Source: Oscarella lobularis (taxonomy: Eukaryota > Porifera > Homoscleromorpha > Homosclerophorida > Oscarellidae). From it: a DNA stretch of 64,000 nucleotides. Shown here piece after piece: positions 1-13,700 of this stretch (positions are counted from its first letter, which is position 1; the number at the start of each line of letters is the position of its first letter). The notes under the pieces were generated by a model. It did no database searches and had not been told where the DNA came from. It saw only the letters and a list, made by a program, of their open reading frames with translations. Position numbers and translations under genes: made by a program. The DNA is taken from contig NC_089191.1 in the NCBI RefSeq assembly GCF_947507565.1, positions 620,001 through 684,000 of the forward strand. The letters are read 5' to 3'.

Positions 1-3000
1 AAAGATTAGGCCCTCAATTTATTATTTACGCTCTAAGAATGAATGTTTAGGCCCCTATTTTATATTTAGGTCCTAAGAATCAAAGATTAGGCCCTCAATT
101 TATTATTTAGGCTCTAAGAATCAAAGATTAGGCTTTCAATTCATTATTTAGGCTCTAAGAATCAAAGATTAGGCCCTCAATTTATTATTTAAGCTCTTAG
201 AATCAAAGATTAGGCCCTCAATTTATTATTTAGGCTCTAACAATCGACGATTAGGCCCCTATTTTATGTTTAGGCCCTAAGAATCAAAGATTAGGCCCTC
301 AATTTGTTATTTAGGCTCTGAGAATCAAAGATTAGGCCCTCAATTTATTATTTAGGCTCTAAGAATCAAAGATTAGGCCCTCAATTTATTATTTAGGCTC
401 TAAGAATCAAAGATTAGGCCCTCAATTTATTATTTAGGCTCTAAGAATCAAATATTATGCCCTCAATTTATTATTTAGGCTCTAAGAATCAAAGATTAGG
501 CCCTCAATCTATTATTTAGGCTCTAAGAATCAAAGATTAGGCCCTCAATTTATTATTTAGGCTCTAAGAATGAAAGATTAGTCTCTCAATTTATTATTTA
601 GGCTCTAAGAATCAAAGACTAGGCCCTCAATTTATTATTTTGGTCCTAAGAATCAAAGATTAGGCCCTCAATTTATTATTTAGGCTCTAACAATCAATGA
701 TTAGGCCCCTATTTTATGTTTAGGCCCTAAGAATCAAAGTTTAGGCCCTCAATTTGTTATTTAGGTCCTAAGAATCAAAGATTAGGCCCTCAATTTATTA
801 TTTAGGCTCTAAGAATCAAAGATTAGGCCCTCAATTTATTATTTAGGCTCTAAGAATCAAAGATTCTGCCCTCAATTTATTATTTAGGCTCTAAGAATCA
901 AAGATTAGGCCCTCAATTTATTATTTAGGTCCTAAGAATCAAAGATTAGGCCCTCTATTTATTATTTAGGCTCTAAGAATCAAAGATTAGGCCCTCAATT
1001 TATTATTTAGGTCCTAAGAATCAAGGATTTTTGCCCTCAATTTATTATTTAGGCTCTTAGAATCAAAGATTAGGCCCTCAATTTATTATTTAGGCTCTAA
1101 GAATCAAAGATTAGGCCCTCAATTTATTATTTAGGCTCTAAGAATGAATGTTTAGGCCCCTATTTTATATTTAGGTCCTAAGAATCAAAGATTAGGCCCT
1201 CAATTTATTATTTAGGCTCTAAGAATCAAAGATTAGGCTTTCAATTCATTATTTAGGCTCTAAGAATCAAAGATTAGGCTTTCAATTTATTATTTAAGCT
1301 CTTAGAATCAAAGATTAGGCCCTCAATTTATTATTTAGGCTCTAAGAATCAAAGATTAGGCCCTCAATTTATTATTTAGGATCTGAGAATCAAAGATTAA
1401 GCCCTCAATTTATTATTTAGGCTCTAAGAATCAAAGATTAGGCCCTCAATTTATTATTTAGCCTCTAAGAATCAAAGATTAGGCCCTCAATTTATTATTT
1501 AGGCTCTAATAATCAAAGATTAGGCCCTCAATTTATTATTTAGGCTCTAAGAATCAAAGATTAGGCCCTCAATTTATTATTTAGGCTCTCAGAATCAAAT
1601 ATTATGCCCTCAATTTATTATTTAGGCTCTAAGAATCAAAGATTAGGCCCTCAATTTATTATTTAGGTCCTAAGAATCAAGGATTAGGCCCTCAATTTAT
1701 TATTTAGGCTCTTAGAATCAAAGATTAGGCCCTCAATTTATTATTTAGGCTCTAAGAATCAAAGATTAGGCCCTCAATTTATTATTTAGGCTCTAAGAAT
1801 GAATGTTTAGGCCCCTATTTTATATTTAGGTCCTAAGAATCAAAGATTAGGCCCTCAATTTATTATTTAGGCTCTAAGAATCAAAGATTAGGCTTTCAAT
1901 TCATTATTTAGGCTCTAAGAATCAAAGATTAGGCCCTCAATTTATTATTTAAGCTCTTAGAATCAAAGATTAGGCCCTCAATTTGTTATTTAGGCTCTAA
2001 GAATCAAAGATTAGGCCCACAATTTATTATTTAGGCTCTAAGAATCAAAGATTATGCCCTCAATTTATTATTTAGGATCTGAGAATCAAAGATTAAGCCC
2101 TCAATTTATTATTTAGGCTCTAAGAATCAAAGGTTAGGCCCTCAATTTATTATTTAAGCTCTAAGAATCAAAGATTAGGCCCTCAATTTATTATTTACGC
2201 TCTAAGAATCAAAGATTAGGCCCTCAATTTATTACTTAGGCTCTAAGAATCAAAGATTAGGCTCTCAATTTATTATTTAGGTGCTAAGAATCAAAGATTA
2301 GGCCCTCAATTTATCATTTAGGTCCTAAGAATCAAAGATTAGGCCCTCAATTTATTATTTAGGCTCTAAGAATCAAAGATTAGGCCCTCAATTTATTATT
2401 TAGGCTCTAAGAATCAAAGATTAGGCCCCCAATTTATATTTAGGCTCTAAGAATCAAATATTATGCCCTCAATTTATTATTTAGGCTCTAAGAATCAAAG
2501 ATTAGGCCCCCAATTTATTACTTAGGCTCTAAGAATCAAAGATTAGGCCCCCAATTTATATTTAGGCTCTAAGAATCAAATATTATGCCCTCAATTTATT
2601 ATTTAGGCTCTAAGAATCAAAGATTAGGCCCTCAATTTATTACTTAGGCTCTAAGAATCAAAGATTAGGCCCTCAATTTATTATTTAGGCTCTAACAATC
2701 GATGATTAGGCCCCTATTTTATGTTTAGGCCCTAAGAATCAAAGATTAGGCCCTCAATTTGTTATTTAGGCGCTTAGAATCAAAGATTAGGCCCTCAATT
2801 TATTATTTAGGCTCTGAGAATCAAAGATTAGGCCCTCAATTTATTATTTAGGCTCTGAGAATCAAAGATTAGGCCCTCAATTTATTATTTAGGCTCTGAG
2901 AATCAAAGATTAGGCCCTCAATGTTTTATTTAGGCTCTAAGAATCAAGGATTAGGCCCTCAATTTATTATTTAGGTCCTAAGAATCAAAGATTAGGCCCT

Positions 3001-6000
3001 CAATTTATTATTTAGGCTCTGAGAATCAAAGATTAGGCCCTCAATTTATTATTTAGGCTCTAAGAATCAATGATTAGGCCCTTATTTTATGTTTAGGCTC
3101 TAACAATCAAAGATTAGGCCCTCAATTTATTATTTAGGCTCTAAGAATCAAAGATTAGGCCCTCAATTTATTATTTATGCTCTGAGAATCAAGGATTAGG
3201 CCCTCAATTTATTATTTAGGCTCTAAGAATCAAAGATTATGCCCTCAATTTATTATTTAGGCTCTGAGAATCAAAGATTAGGCCCTCAATTTATTATTTA
3301 GGCTCTAAGAATGAAAGATTAGTCTCTCAATTTATTATTTAGGCTCTAAGAATCAATGATTAGGCCCCTATTTTATGTTTAGGCCCTAAGAATCAAAGAT
3401 TAGGCCCTCAATTTGTTATTTAGGCGCTTAGAATCAAAGATTAGGCCCTCAATTTATTATTTAGGCTCTGAGAATCAAAGATTAGGCCCTCAATTTATTA
3501 TTTAGGCTCTGAGAATCAAAGATTAGGCCCTCAATTTATTATTTAGGCTCTTAGAATCAAAGATTAGGCCCTCAATTTGTTATTTAGGCTCTAAGAATCA
3601 AAGATTAGGCCCTCAATTTATTATTTAGGCTCTCAGAATCAAAGATTAGGCCCTCAATTTATTATTTAGGCTCTAAGAATCAAAGATTAGGCCCTCAATT
3701 TATTATTTAGGCTCTAAGAATCAAAGATTAAGCCCTCAATTTATTACTTAGGCTCTAAGAATCAAAGATTAGGCTCTCAATTTATTATTTAGGCTCTAAG
3801 AATCAAAGATTAGGCCCCCAATTTATATTTAGGCTCTAAGAATCAAAGATCATGCCCTCAATTTATTATTTAGGCTCTAAGAATCAAAGATTAGGCCCTC
3901 AATTTATTATTTAGGCTCTGAGAATCAAAGATTAGGCCCTCAATTTGTTATTTAGGCTCTTAGAATCAAAGATCATGCCCTCAATTTATTATTTAGGCTC
4001 TAAGAATCAAAGGTTAGGCCCTCAATTTATTATTTAGGTCCTAAGAATCAAGGATTAGGCCCTCAATTTATTATTTAGGCTCTTAGAATCAAAGATTAGG
4101 CCCTCAATTTATTATTTAGGCTCTAAGAATCAAAGATTAGGCCCTCAATTTATTATTTAGGTCCTAAGAATCAAGGATTAGGCCCTCAATTTATTATTTA
4201 GGCTCTTAGAATCAAAGTTTAGGCCCTCAATTTATTATTTAGGCTCTGAGAATCAAAGATGAGGCCCTCAATTTATTATTTAGGTCCTAAGAATCAAAGA
4301 TTAGGCCCTCAATTTATTATTTAGGCTCTTAGAATCAAAGATTAGGCCCTCTGTTTATTATTTAGGCTCTAAGAATCAAAGATTAGGCCCTCTATTTATT
4401 ATTTAGGCTCTTAGAATCAAAGATTAGGCCCTCAATTTATTATTTAGGCTCTAAGAATGAATGTTTAGGCCCCTATTTTATATTTAGGTCCTAAGAATCA
4501 AAGATTATGCCCTCAATTTATTATTTAGGCTCTGAGAATCAAAGATTATGCCCTCAATTTATTATTTAGGCTCTAACAATCAATGATTAGGCCCCTATTT
4601 TATGTTTAGGCTCTAAGAATCAAAGATTAGGCCCCCAATTTATATTTAGGCTCTAAGAATCAAATATTATGCCCTCAATTTATTATTTAGGCTCTAAGAA
4701 TCAAAGATTAGGTCCTCAATTTATTACTTAGGCTCTAAGAATCAAAGATTAGGCCCTCAATTTATTATTTAGGCTCTAACAATCGATGATTAGGCCCCTA
4801 TTTTATGTTTAGGCTCTAAGAATCAAAGATTAGGCCCCCAATTTATATTTAGGCTCTAAGAATCAAAGATTAGGCCCTCAATTTGTTATTTAGGCTCTAA
4901 GAATCAAAGATTAGGCCCTCAATTTATTATTTAGGCTCTAAGAATCAAAGATTAGGCCCTCAATTTATTATTTAGGCTCTAAGAATCAAAGATTCTGCCC
5001 TCAATTTATTATTTAGGCTCTAAGAATCAAAGATTAAGCCCTCAATTTATTACTTAGGCTCTAAGACACAAAGATTAGGCTCTCAATTTATTATTTAGGC
5101 TCTAAGAATCAAAGATTAGGCAACCAATTTATATTTAGGCTCTTAGAATCAAAGATTAGGCCCTCAATTTCTTATTTAGGCTCTTAGAATCAAAGATTAG
5201 GCCCTCAATTTATTATTTAGGCTCTGAGAATCAAAGATTAGTCTCTCAATTCATTATTTAGGCTCTAAGAATCAAAGATTAGGCCCTCAATTTATTATTT
5301 AAGCTCTTAGAATCAAAGATTAGGCCCTCAATTTATTATTTAGGCTCTAAGAATCAAAGATTAGGCCCACAATTTATTATTTAGGCTCTAAGAATCAAAG
5401 ATTAGGCCCTCAATCTATTATTTAGGTCATAAGAATCAAAGATTAGGCCCTCAATTTATTATTTAGGCTCTAAGAATCAAAGATTAGGCCCTCAATTTAT
5501 TATTTAGGCTCTAAGAATCAAAGATTATGCCCTCAATTTATTATTTAGGATCTGAGAATCAAAGATTAAGCCCTCAATTTATTATTTAGGCTCTAAGAAT
5601 CAAAGGTTAGGCCCTCAATTTATTATTTAGCCTCTAAGAATCAAAGATTAGGCCCTCAATTTATTATTTAGGCTCTAATAATCAAAGATTAGGCCCTCAA
5701 TTTATTATTTAGGCTCTAAGAATCAAAGATTATGCCCTCAATTTATTATTTAGGATCTGAGAATCAAAGATTAAGCCCTCAATTTATTATTTAGGCTCTA
5801 AGAATCAAAGGTTAGGCCCTCAATTTATTATTTAGGATCTGAGAATCAAAGATTAGGCCCTCAATTTATTATTTAGGCTCTAAGAATGAAAGATTAGTCT
5901 CTCAATTTATTATTTAGGCTCTAAGAATCAAAGACTAGGCCCTCAATTTATTATTTTGGTCCTAAGAATCAAAGATTAGGCCCTCAATTTATTATTTAGG

Positions 6001-9000
6001 CTCTAACAATCAATGATTAGGCCCCTATTTTATGTTTAGGCCCTAAGAATCAAAGATTAGGCCCTCAATTTGTTATTTAGGCGCTTAGAATCAAAGATTA
6101 GGCCCTCAATTTGTTATTTAGGCGCTTAGAATCAAAGATTAGGCCCTCAATTTATTATTTAGGCTCTGAGAATCAAAGATTAGGCCCTCAATTTATTATT
6201 TAGGCTCTGAGAATCAAAGATTAGGCCCTCAATTTATTATTTAGGCTCTGAGAATCAAAGATTATGCCCTCAATTTATTATTTAGGCTCTAAGAATCAAA
6301 GATTAAGCCCTCAATTTATTACTTAGGCTCTAAGAATCAAAGATTAGGCTCTCAATTTATTATTTAGGCTCTAAGAATCAAAGATTAGGCTCCCAATTTA
6401 TATTTAGGCTCTTAGAATCAAAGATTAGGCCCTCAATTTATTATTTAGGCTCTTAGAATCAAAGATTAGGCCCTCAATTTATTATTTAGGCTCTGAGAAT
6501 CAAAGATTAGTCTCTCAATTCATTATTTAGGCTCTAAGAATCAAAGATTAGGCCCTCAATTTATTATTTAAGCTCTTAGAATCAAAGATTAGGCCCTCAA
6601 TTTATTATTTAGGCTCTAAGAATCAAAGATTAGGCCCACAATTTATTATTTAGGCTCTAAGAATCAAAGATTAGGCCCTCAATCTATTATTTAGGTCATA
6701 AGAATCAAAGATTAGGCCCTCAATTTATTATTTAGGCTCTAAGAATCAAAGATTAGGCCCTCAATTTATTATTTTGGCTCTAAGAATCAAAGATTATGCC
6801 CTCAATTTATTATTTAGGATCTGAGAATCAAAGATTAAGCCCTCAATTTATTATTTAGGCTCTAAGAATCAAAGGTTAGGCCCTCAATTTATTATTTAGC
6901 CTCTAAGAATCAAAGATTAGGCCCTCAATTTATTATTTAGGCTCTAATAATCAAAGATTATGCCCTCAATTTATTATTTAGGCTCTAAGAATCAAAGATT
7001 AGGTCCTCAATTTATTACTTAGGCTCTAAGAATCAAAGATTAAGCTCTCAATTTATTATTTAGGTGCTAAGAATCAAAGATTAGGCCCTCAATTTATCAT
7101 TTAGGTCCTAAGAATCAAAGATTAGGCCCTCAATTTATTATTTAGGCTCTAAGAATCAAAGATTAGGCCCTCAATTTATTATTTAGGCTCTAAGAATCAA
7201 AGATTAGGCCCCCAATTTATATTTAGGCTCTAAGAATCAAATATTATGCCCTCAATTTATTATTTAGGCTCTAAGAATCAAAGATTAGGCCCTCAATTTA
7301 TTATTTAGGCTCTAAGAATCAAAGATTAGGCCCTCAATTTATTATTTAGGCTCTAAGAATCAAAGATTAGGCCCTCAATTTATTATTTAGGCTTTAAGAA
7401 TCAAATATTATGCCCTCAATTTATTATTTAGGCTCTAAGAATCAAAGATTAGGCCCTCAATTTATTATTTAGGCTGTAACAATCGATGATTAGGCCCCTA
7501 TTTTATGTTTAGGCCCTAAGAATCAAAGATTAGGCTTTCAATTTGTTATTTAGGCTCTGAGAATCAAAGATTAGGCCCTCAATTTATTATTTAGGCTCTA
7601 AGAATCAAAGATTAGTCCCTCAATTTATTATTTAGGCTCTAAGAATCAAAGATTAGGCCCTCAATTTATTATTTAGGTCATAAGAATCAAAGATTAGGCC
7701 CTCAATTTATTATTTAAGCTCTTAGAATCAAAGATTAGGCCCTCAATTTATTATTTAGGCTCTAAGAATCAAGGATTAGGCGCTCAATTTATTATTTAGG
7801 CTCTGAGAATCAAGGATTAGGCCCTCAATTTATTATTTAGGCTCTAAGAATCAAAGATTATGCCCTCAATTTATTATTTAGGCTCTAAGAATCAAAGATT
7901 AGGCCCTCAATTTATTATTTAGGCTCTAAGAATGAAAGATTAGTCTCTCAATTTATTATTTAGGCTCTAAGAATCAAAGACTAGGCCCTCAATTTATTAT
8001 TTTGGTCCTAAGAATCAAAGATTAGGCCCTCAATTTATTATTTAGGCTCTAACAATCAATGATTAGGCCCCTATTTTATGTTTAGGCCCTAAGAATCAAA
8101 GATTAGGCCCTCAATTTGTTATTTAGGCGCTTAGAATCAAAGATTAGGTTCTCAATTTATTATTTAGGCTCTGAGAATCAAAGATTAGGCCCTCAATTTA
8201 TTATTTAGGCTCTGAGAATCAAAGATTAGGCCCTCAATTTATTATTTAGGCTCTGAGAATCAAAGATTAGGCTCTCAATTTGTTATTTAGGCTCTAAGAA
8301 TCAAGGATTAGGCCCTCAATTTATTATTTAGGCTCTAATAATCAAAGATTAGGCCCTCAATTTATTATTTAGGCTCTCAGAATCAAAGATTAGGCCCTCA
8401 ATTTATTACTTAGGCTCTAAGAATCAAAGATTAGGCTCTCAATTTATTATTTAGGTGCTAAGAATCAAAGATTAGGCCCTCAATTTATCATTTAGGTCCT
8501 AAGAATGAAAGATTAGGCCCTCAATTTATTATTTAGGCTCTAAGAATCAAAGATTAGGCCCTCAATTTATTATTTAGGCTCTAAGAATCAAAGATTAGGC
8601 CCCCAATTTATATTTAGGCTCTAAGAATCAAATATTATGCCCTCAATTTATTATTTAGGCTCTAAGAATCAAAGATTAGGCCCTCAATTTATTACTTAGG
8701 CTCTAAGAATCAAAGATTAGGCCCCCAATTTATATTTAGGCTCTAAGAATCAAATATTATGCCCTCAATTTATTATTTAGGCTCTAAGAATCAAAGATTA
8801 GGCCCTCAATTTATTACTTAGGCTCTAAGAATCAAAGATTACGCCCTCAATTTATTATTTTGGTCCTAAGAATCAAAGATTAGGCCCTCAATTTATTATT
8901 TAGGTTCTAACAATCGATGATTAGGCCCCTATTTTATGTTTAGGCCCTAAGAATCAAAGATTAGGCCCTCAATTTGTTATTTAGGCTCTGAGAATCAAAG

Positions 9001-9180
9001 ATTAGGCCCTCAATTTATTATTTAGGCTCTAAGAATCAAAGATTAGGCCCTCAATTTATTATTTAGGCTCTAAGAATCAAAGATTAGGCCCTCAATTTAT
9101 TATTTAGGCTCTAAGAATCAAATATTATGCCCTCAATTTATTATTTAGTCTCTAAGAATCAAAGATTAGGCCCTCAATTT
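1..9180. repeat. 41-bp satellite array, roughly 220 copies
   Basis: An uninterrupted head-to-tail array fills the left edge and runs off the window. The usual unit is 41 bp, with some 38-40 bp variants. Each unit is a diverged dimer of two ~20-bp halves: one carries TTAGGCCCTCAATTTATTA and the other TTTAGGCTCTAAGAATCAAA. Variant units recur in the same order over long stretches, for example near 568, 5884 and 7930, and near 5232 and 6501, so higher-order units exist. The last copy stops about 30 bp before the splice acceptor of an ALDH6A1 exon at 9214, so on this assembly the array is intronic. No coding sequence was seen inside it. Confidence 0.98.
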
Positions 9181-9213
9181 CATTTTTATTGTTTGTGAAG
9201 CTGTTTCTTGCAG

Positions 9214-10419
9214 GGCCAACACGTGTACGAGAGAGGTTCAAGAAATGGGAAAAGAGTCCAGTCGAATATGGTAAATAAGATTGTCTCTTCTCTCTGGAAA
9301 CTTCACCGGAGTACGGGCTCTAGGGAGCCAAGAATCACGGAGTCATCATGCCAGACGCAAACAAGGAACACACATTAAATCAGGTTAGTTAATTAATTAA
9401 TTAATTAATTAAAATTTCAGGAACAAAGTTCATATGATTCTCTATTTAGTTGGTTGGCGCCGCCTTCGGTGCAGCCGGTCAACGCTGCATGGCTCTATCG
9501 ACAGCCGTCTTCGTTGGCGAATCACAAAAGTGGATGCCGGAGCTTTTGGAGCGCGCGAAAAAGCTGAAAGTGAACGCCGGTGATCAACCCGGCGCCGACT
9601 TGGGTCCTCTGATATCACCTGAGGCGAAGCAGCGCGTGTGCGATCTCGTCCAGAGCGGCGCCGACGAAGGGGCATCGGTAAAGACATCAAGAGCTTGGGG
9701 ACCCTTTATTAATCGCGTTCTTTTCTTATCTCTCTTGTCAGATTGAGTTGGATGGACGTGATATTGTCGTAGCCGGGTACGAGAAGGGCAATTTTGTTGG
9801 GCCCACCGTTTTAACGAACGTGAAGGTCAGCCGATGTTTATAGCTATTTGAAACATTAGCCTTTGTATGTGCATGTAGCCTAATATGAAATGCTACACCG
9901 AAGAGATATTTGGCCCCGTCCTGGTCACTCTTAACGTTGACACTTTTGAAGAGGTTGGTCACAGGGATTTATATAAACTGTTATAAAGACTTTTTATGTT
10001 TCTCTAAGGCTGTCGACATCATCAACAAAAATCCGTATGGAAATGGCACGGCAATCTTTACCACTTCCGGAGCCACAGCTCGAAAATTCCAAAATGACAT
10101 TGACGTTGGCCAAGTAAGAAAAAAAACGGCATCGATCCGTGCAGATAAACAGTGGTGTAGATCGGTGTCAATGTGCCTATTCCCGTGCCACTTCCCATGT
10201 TCTCTTTCACGGGCTCCCGAGGATCATTTCGCGGAGATACGAATTTTTATGGAAAACAGGTACCTGGTCGACTCTTGCCTGTCCTTTTTCGTGAAAATCT
10301 AAATGTTTTTTCTACAGGGCGTCCAATTCTACACGCAGACGAAGACAATCACGCAGTTGTGGCGATCAGAAGACGCCACCTCCACAAAAGCAGCTACTGT
10401 CATGCCAACGATGAAGTAG
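9214..10419 (+). CDS. ALDH6A1: Methylmalonate-semialdehyde dehydrogenase, 3' half (partial)
   Basis: This mitochondrial CoA-acylating aldehyde dehydrogenase of valine and pyrimidine catabolism converts malonate or methylmalonate semialdehyde to acetyl- or propionyl-CoA. Eight exons were placed: 9214-9270, 9324-9383, 9450-9677, 9742-9825, 9879-9953, 10009-10113, 10161-10259 and 10318-10419. They give 269 residues, about the C-terminal half of the ~535-residue family. The catalytic Cys lies in [15 protein letters not shown]. Other family blocks are [21 protein letters not shown] and [18 protein letters not shown]. The 5' exons are not in the window; the upstream intron consists of the 41-bp array and exceeds 9.2 kb, against neighbours of about 50 bp. 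The gene converges on NNT. Confidence 0.93.
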
Positions 10420-10770
10420 CGACTGCAGCGAGACGTGGATTGCACCGCTTCTAAGGTTGGTCTGTTTTTTTTGACACCGAGCACAGGAGGTACGAAAATC
10501 TACACAGAGCACAAACGGCCCTTTGTAAAATTCCATAACCCGTTCCCCAACCCAACCCAACCCAATCGAAGCAGAACTCTAGATAGGTTGAGAGAGAGGA
10601 GAGGAGAGGAGAGGAGAGGGACTACGTAGGGATAAGATGGGTTAGGTACACTATGAGTATGAGGACAGAATCTCCCTCTGGCACAATCATATCAAGTACG
10701 CACACGGAAAGGAAAGACGACATGCAAAAGAATCAAGACACAAAAGAAAGACATTCAATTCGTCACATCG
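10420..10770. other. Intergenic, convergent 3' flanks of ALDH6A1 and NNT
   Basis: No gene was seen. It contains a short C/A-rich stretch of CCCAAC-type repeats and a (GGAGA)n microsatellite at 10590-10620. Both neighbouring transcripts must end here. Confidence 0.7.
10590..10620. repeat. (GGAGA)n microsatellite
   Basis: Short simple repeat of AG-rich pentamers in the intergenic space between ALDH6A1 and NNT. Confidence 0.85.
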
Positions 10771-13700
10771 TCACTTGGCAAAATGTTCACTCACTTTCGT
10801 CTTGAGCGAGTCGCAACTTGACTTCGCGTCGCCGAGAAGCATCGCCGTGTTCGGCTTATAGAACACGGGATTGTCGACGTCGGCATAGCCGACGCCGAGC
10901 GTCCGCTTCAATATGACGACCTGCTTCGACCTCCACACCTCCAAAACGGGCATACCGGCTATAATCGAATTGGGATCCTCCAGCGCCGCCGAATTGATGA
11001 TATCGTTCGCGCCGACGCAGAGCGTGACATCGACGTCGGCAAAGGCATCGTTGATTTCATCCATTTCATAGACGATGTCGTAGGGGACACCGGCTTCGGC
11101 GAGCAACACGTTCAACTGTCCGGGCATTCGACCGGCAACGGGATGAATTCCGAATTGAATTTGAACGCCGTTATCCGTCAACGTTTTCGCCATGTCGGCC
11201 ATGGCGTATTGCGCCTTGGCAACGGCGGCACCGTATCCGGGAACGATCATCACTCGCTTCGCATCGCCGACCCAATCGGAAACGGAGTCGACGTTCGTTT
11301 CTGTGTGACTTCCCGTGACGGCGAGCGGCTTTCCGGTTCCAGTCGATTTTGTGCCGTAGCCGCCGAAGATGACGGAGAGGAGCGATCGATTCATCGCCTT
11401 GCACATGATATAGGACAAAATCGCTCCAGAGGAGCCGATCAGAGCGCCGACCGTGGTGAGAAGTTGATTCCCAAGCATGAAGCCTTCGGCGCAGAGCGCC
11501 CAGCCGCTGTAGCTGTTTAGCACGGTAATAACGACGGGCATGTCAGCGCCGCCTATGGAGGCGGTGAGATGGAGTCCGAGGAGAAAGGAAATCCCCGTCG
11601 TGCCGCTGAGACAAGCGATCCCCGACGTCATGTCGTTCGTATTCATGTAGTATCCGAAGGCGCCCACGCACGACGTTGCCATGGCGAGATTGAGAGCATT
11701 TTTGCCGGGCAACGAGAGTGCGCGCGAAGCGAGAAGACCCTGCAATTTTCCGTAGGCGATGAGGGATCCCGTGAAGGTGACGCCGCCGATGAGCGTGCCG
11801 AGATAGATGGCGACCTTGTGAACGACTTCCTGATCGAGATGAGCGAAATCGTCGAGATAGAATGCTCCGGACGTCAGAACGGCTGCCATGCCGACGAAAC
11901 TGTGGAACAAGGCGACGAGCTGCGGCAAATCGGAGACGGCGATTCGTTTGGCAATGACGGCGCCGATCAGACCGCCGACGCCCATCAATCCGCCGACTTG
12001 CGCGAGAACTTCCGGCGAAAAACGCATGGCGTCGAGCGTTGCCATGATACCGGTAGACACGCCTACCATACCAATAGCGTTTCCCAAGCGCGCGCTTTTC
12101 TGTGTTGAAAGTCCGCCGATGGACGAGATGCAGCATATAGCCGAAGCGAGATAGGCCATCTGATGTAGATTGGATACGCCTCCGGCGTACGTCGCTCCCA
12201 AATAGGCGCCCATGAACCCAAGCGCCGGTATCGCGTACAGATAATTGTACTCTGGGGGATCGCCGGGACGACGAAACATGTCGAGCATGCGCTTCGTGAT
12301 GAGAAAACCGCCGGCGATGTTAATCGACGAGAGAAATATTGCCGCCGCCGACAAACCGGTCGTCGCGTTCGTCGGTAGAAACGCGCCGCCGGCGAGAGCG
12401 AGACCGCCGACCGCCGTCATCCCAGATATGGCGTTGGTGACGGACATGAGAGGCGAGTGGAGCGACGGCGTGACGCCCCAGACGACTTTGTAGCCGCAGA
12501 TGCCAGATAGACCAAAGACGGTCATCATAGTCGCGAACGAGGCGTCGGGTTGCGCGGCGCCGAGAGCGAGAAGACCCAGTAAGCCAGTCGTGATTCCGGT
12601 CGACGTTTTCAGCGTTTCCATATACGGGTTAGGTGGTTCGATTTCTTTGGCAACCGAGGTTGAAGCGGCGGGTGCGGGAGGCGGTGGCGGTGCCGCACTT
12701 TGCGGCGGCGGCCACGTGACGGTGCCGTCTTTCAGCACGATGGCCCCGCGAACGACTTCGTCTTCCATGCTGATGTCATAGTGTCCCTTCGACGTGCTGA
12801 TCGACGTGAGAAACTTCGCGACGTTGTTCGCGTAGAGCGTGCTCGATTGCGTCGAGAGACGCGACGGCAAGTCCGTGTAGCCGATGCAAGTGACTCCCTT
12901 GTGAACGTGAATCTCACCGGGGCGCGTCACGGCGACGTTGCCGCCCGCCTCCGCCGCCAAGTCGACGATCACCGAACCCTCCTTCATCGACTCGACCATC
13001 TCTTGCGATATCAATTTCGGCGCCGGTTTTCCGGGTATCAGCGCCGTGGAAATCAATATATCGATTTCCTTGCACTGTTTCGCGAAGAGAGCCATTTCGG
13101 CTTCGATGAATTCCTTGGACATCACCTTGGCATAGCCGCCTGTCCCCTCGCCACTTTCCTTCACGTTCACCTCAAGAAACTCGGCGCCGAGCGACTGGAC
13201 TTGCTCTTTGACTGCCGCTCTCGTATCGAAACCCCGTACGATAGCTCCCATACTTCGCGCCGTTCCAATAGCCGATAACCCGGCAACGCCTCCTCCAATG
13301 ACTAAGACTTTCGCCGGCGGAACTTTTCCCGCCGCCGTAATTTGCCCCGTAAAGAAACCCCCGTATATATTTGCGGCTTCGACGACCGCTTTGTAACCGG
13401 CAATGTTCGCCATGGAGCTAAGGGCGTCGAAGCCCTGCGCGCGCGTTATTCGCGGCACGCAGTCCATGGCGAAGACGGTGAGCCCCCTTTGGGACATGCG
13501 ATTGAGAAGATCCTCATTTTGGGCCGGGTAGACGAAGCTAATGAGCGTCGCCCCTTTCTTTAGAAGATCTACTTCGTGGGTTTTTAGTGCGGGATGTTCG
13601 GCGGGGGCGCGGACTTTGAGAACGATGTCGGCGCCGTAGACTTCCTCTACGGCGCGTGTTATCGCACCCGCCGCCGCGTATTGGGCGTTGGTGAAATTTG

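Noticed and set aside
1-9180. Telomeric DNA, because of repeated TTAGGC (the nematode telomere word)
   Set aside because: The hexamer occurs once per ~20 bp within a 41-bp AT-rich unit, not in uninterrupted tandem, and the array abuts an intron acceptor.
1-9180. CRISPR-like array
   Set aside because: No unique spacers between repeats, and the window is eukaryotic.
11143-13563. Long plus-strand frames opposite NNT
   Set aside because: Arg/His-rich shadows of the NNT reading frame with no splice or family support.
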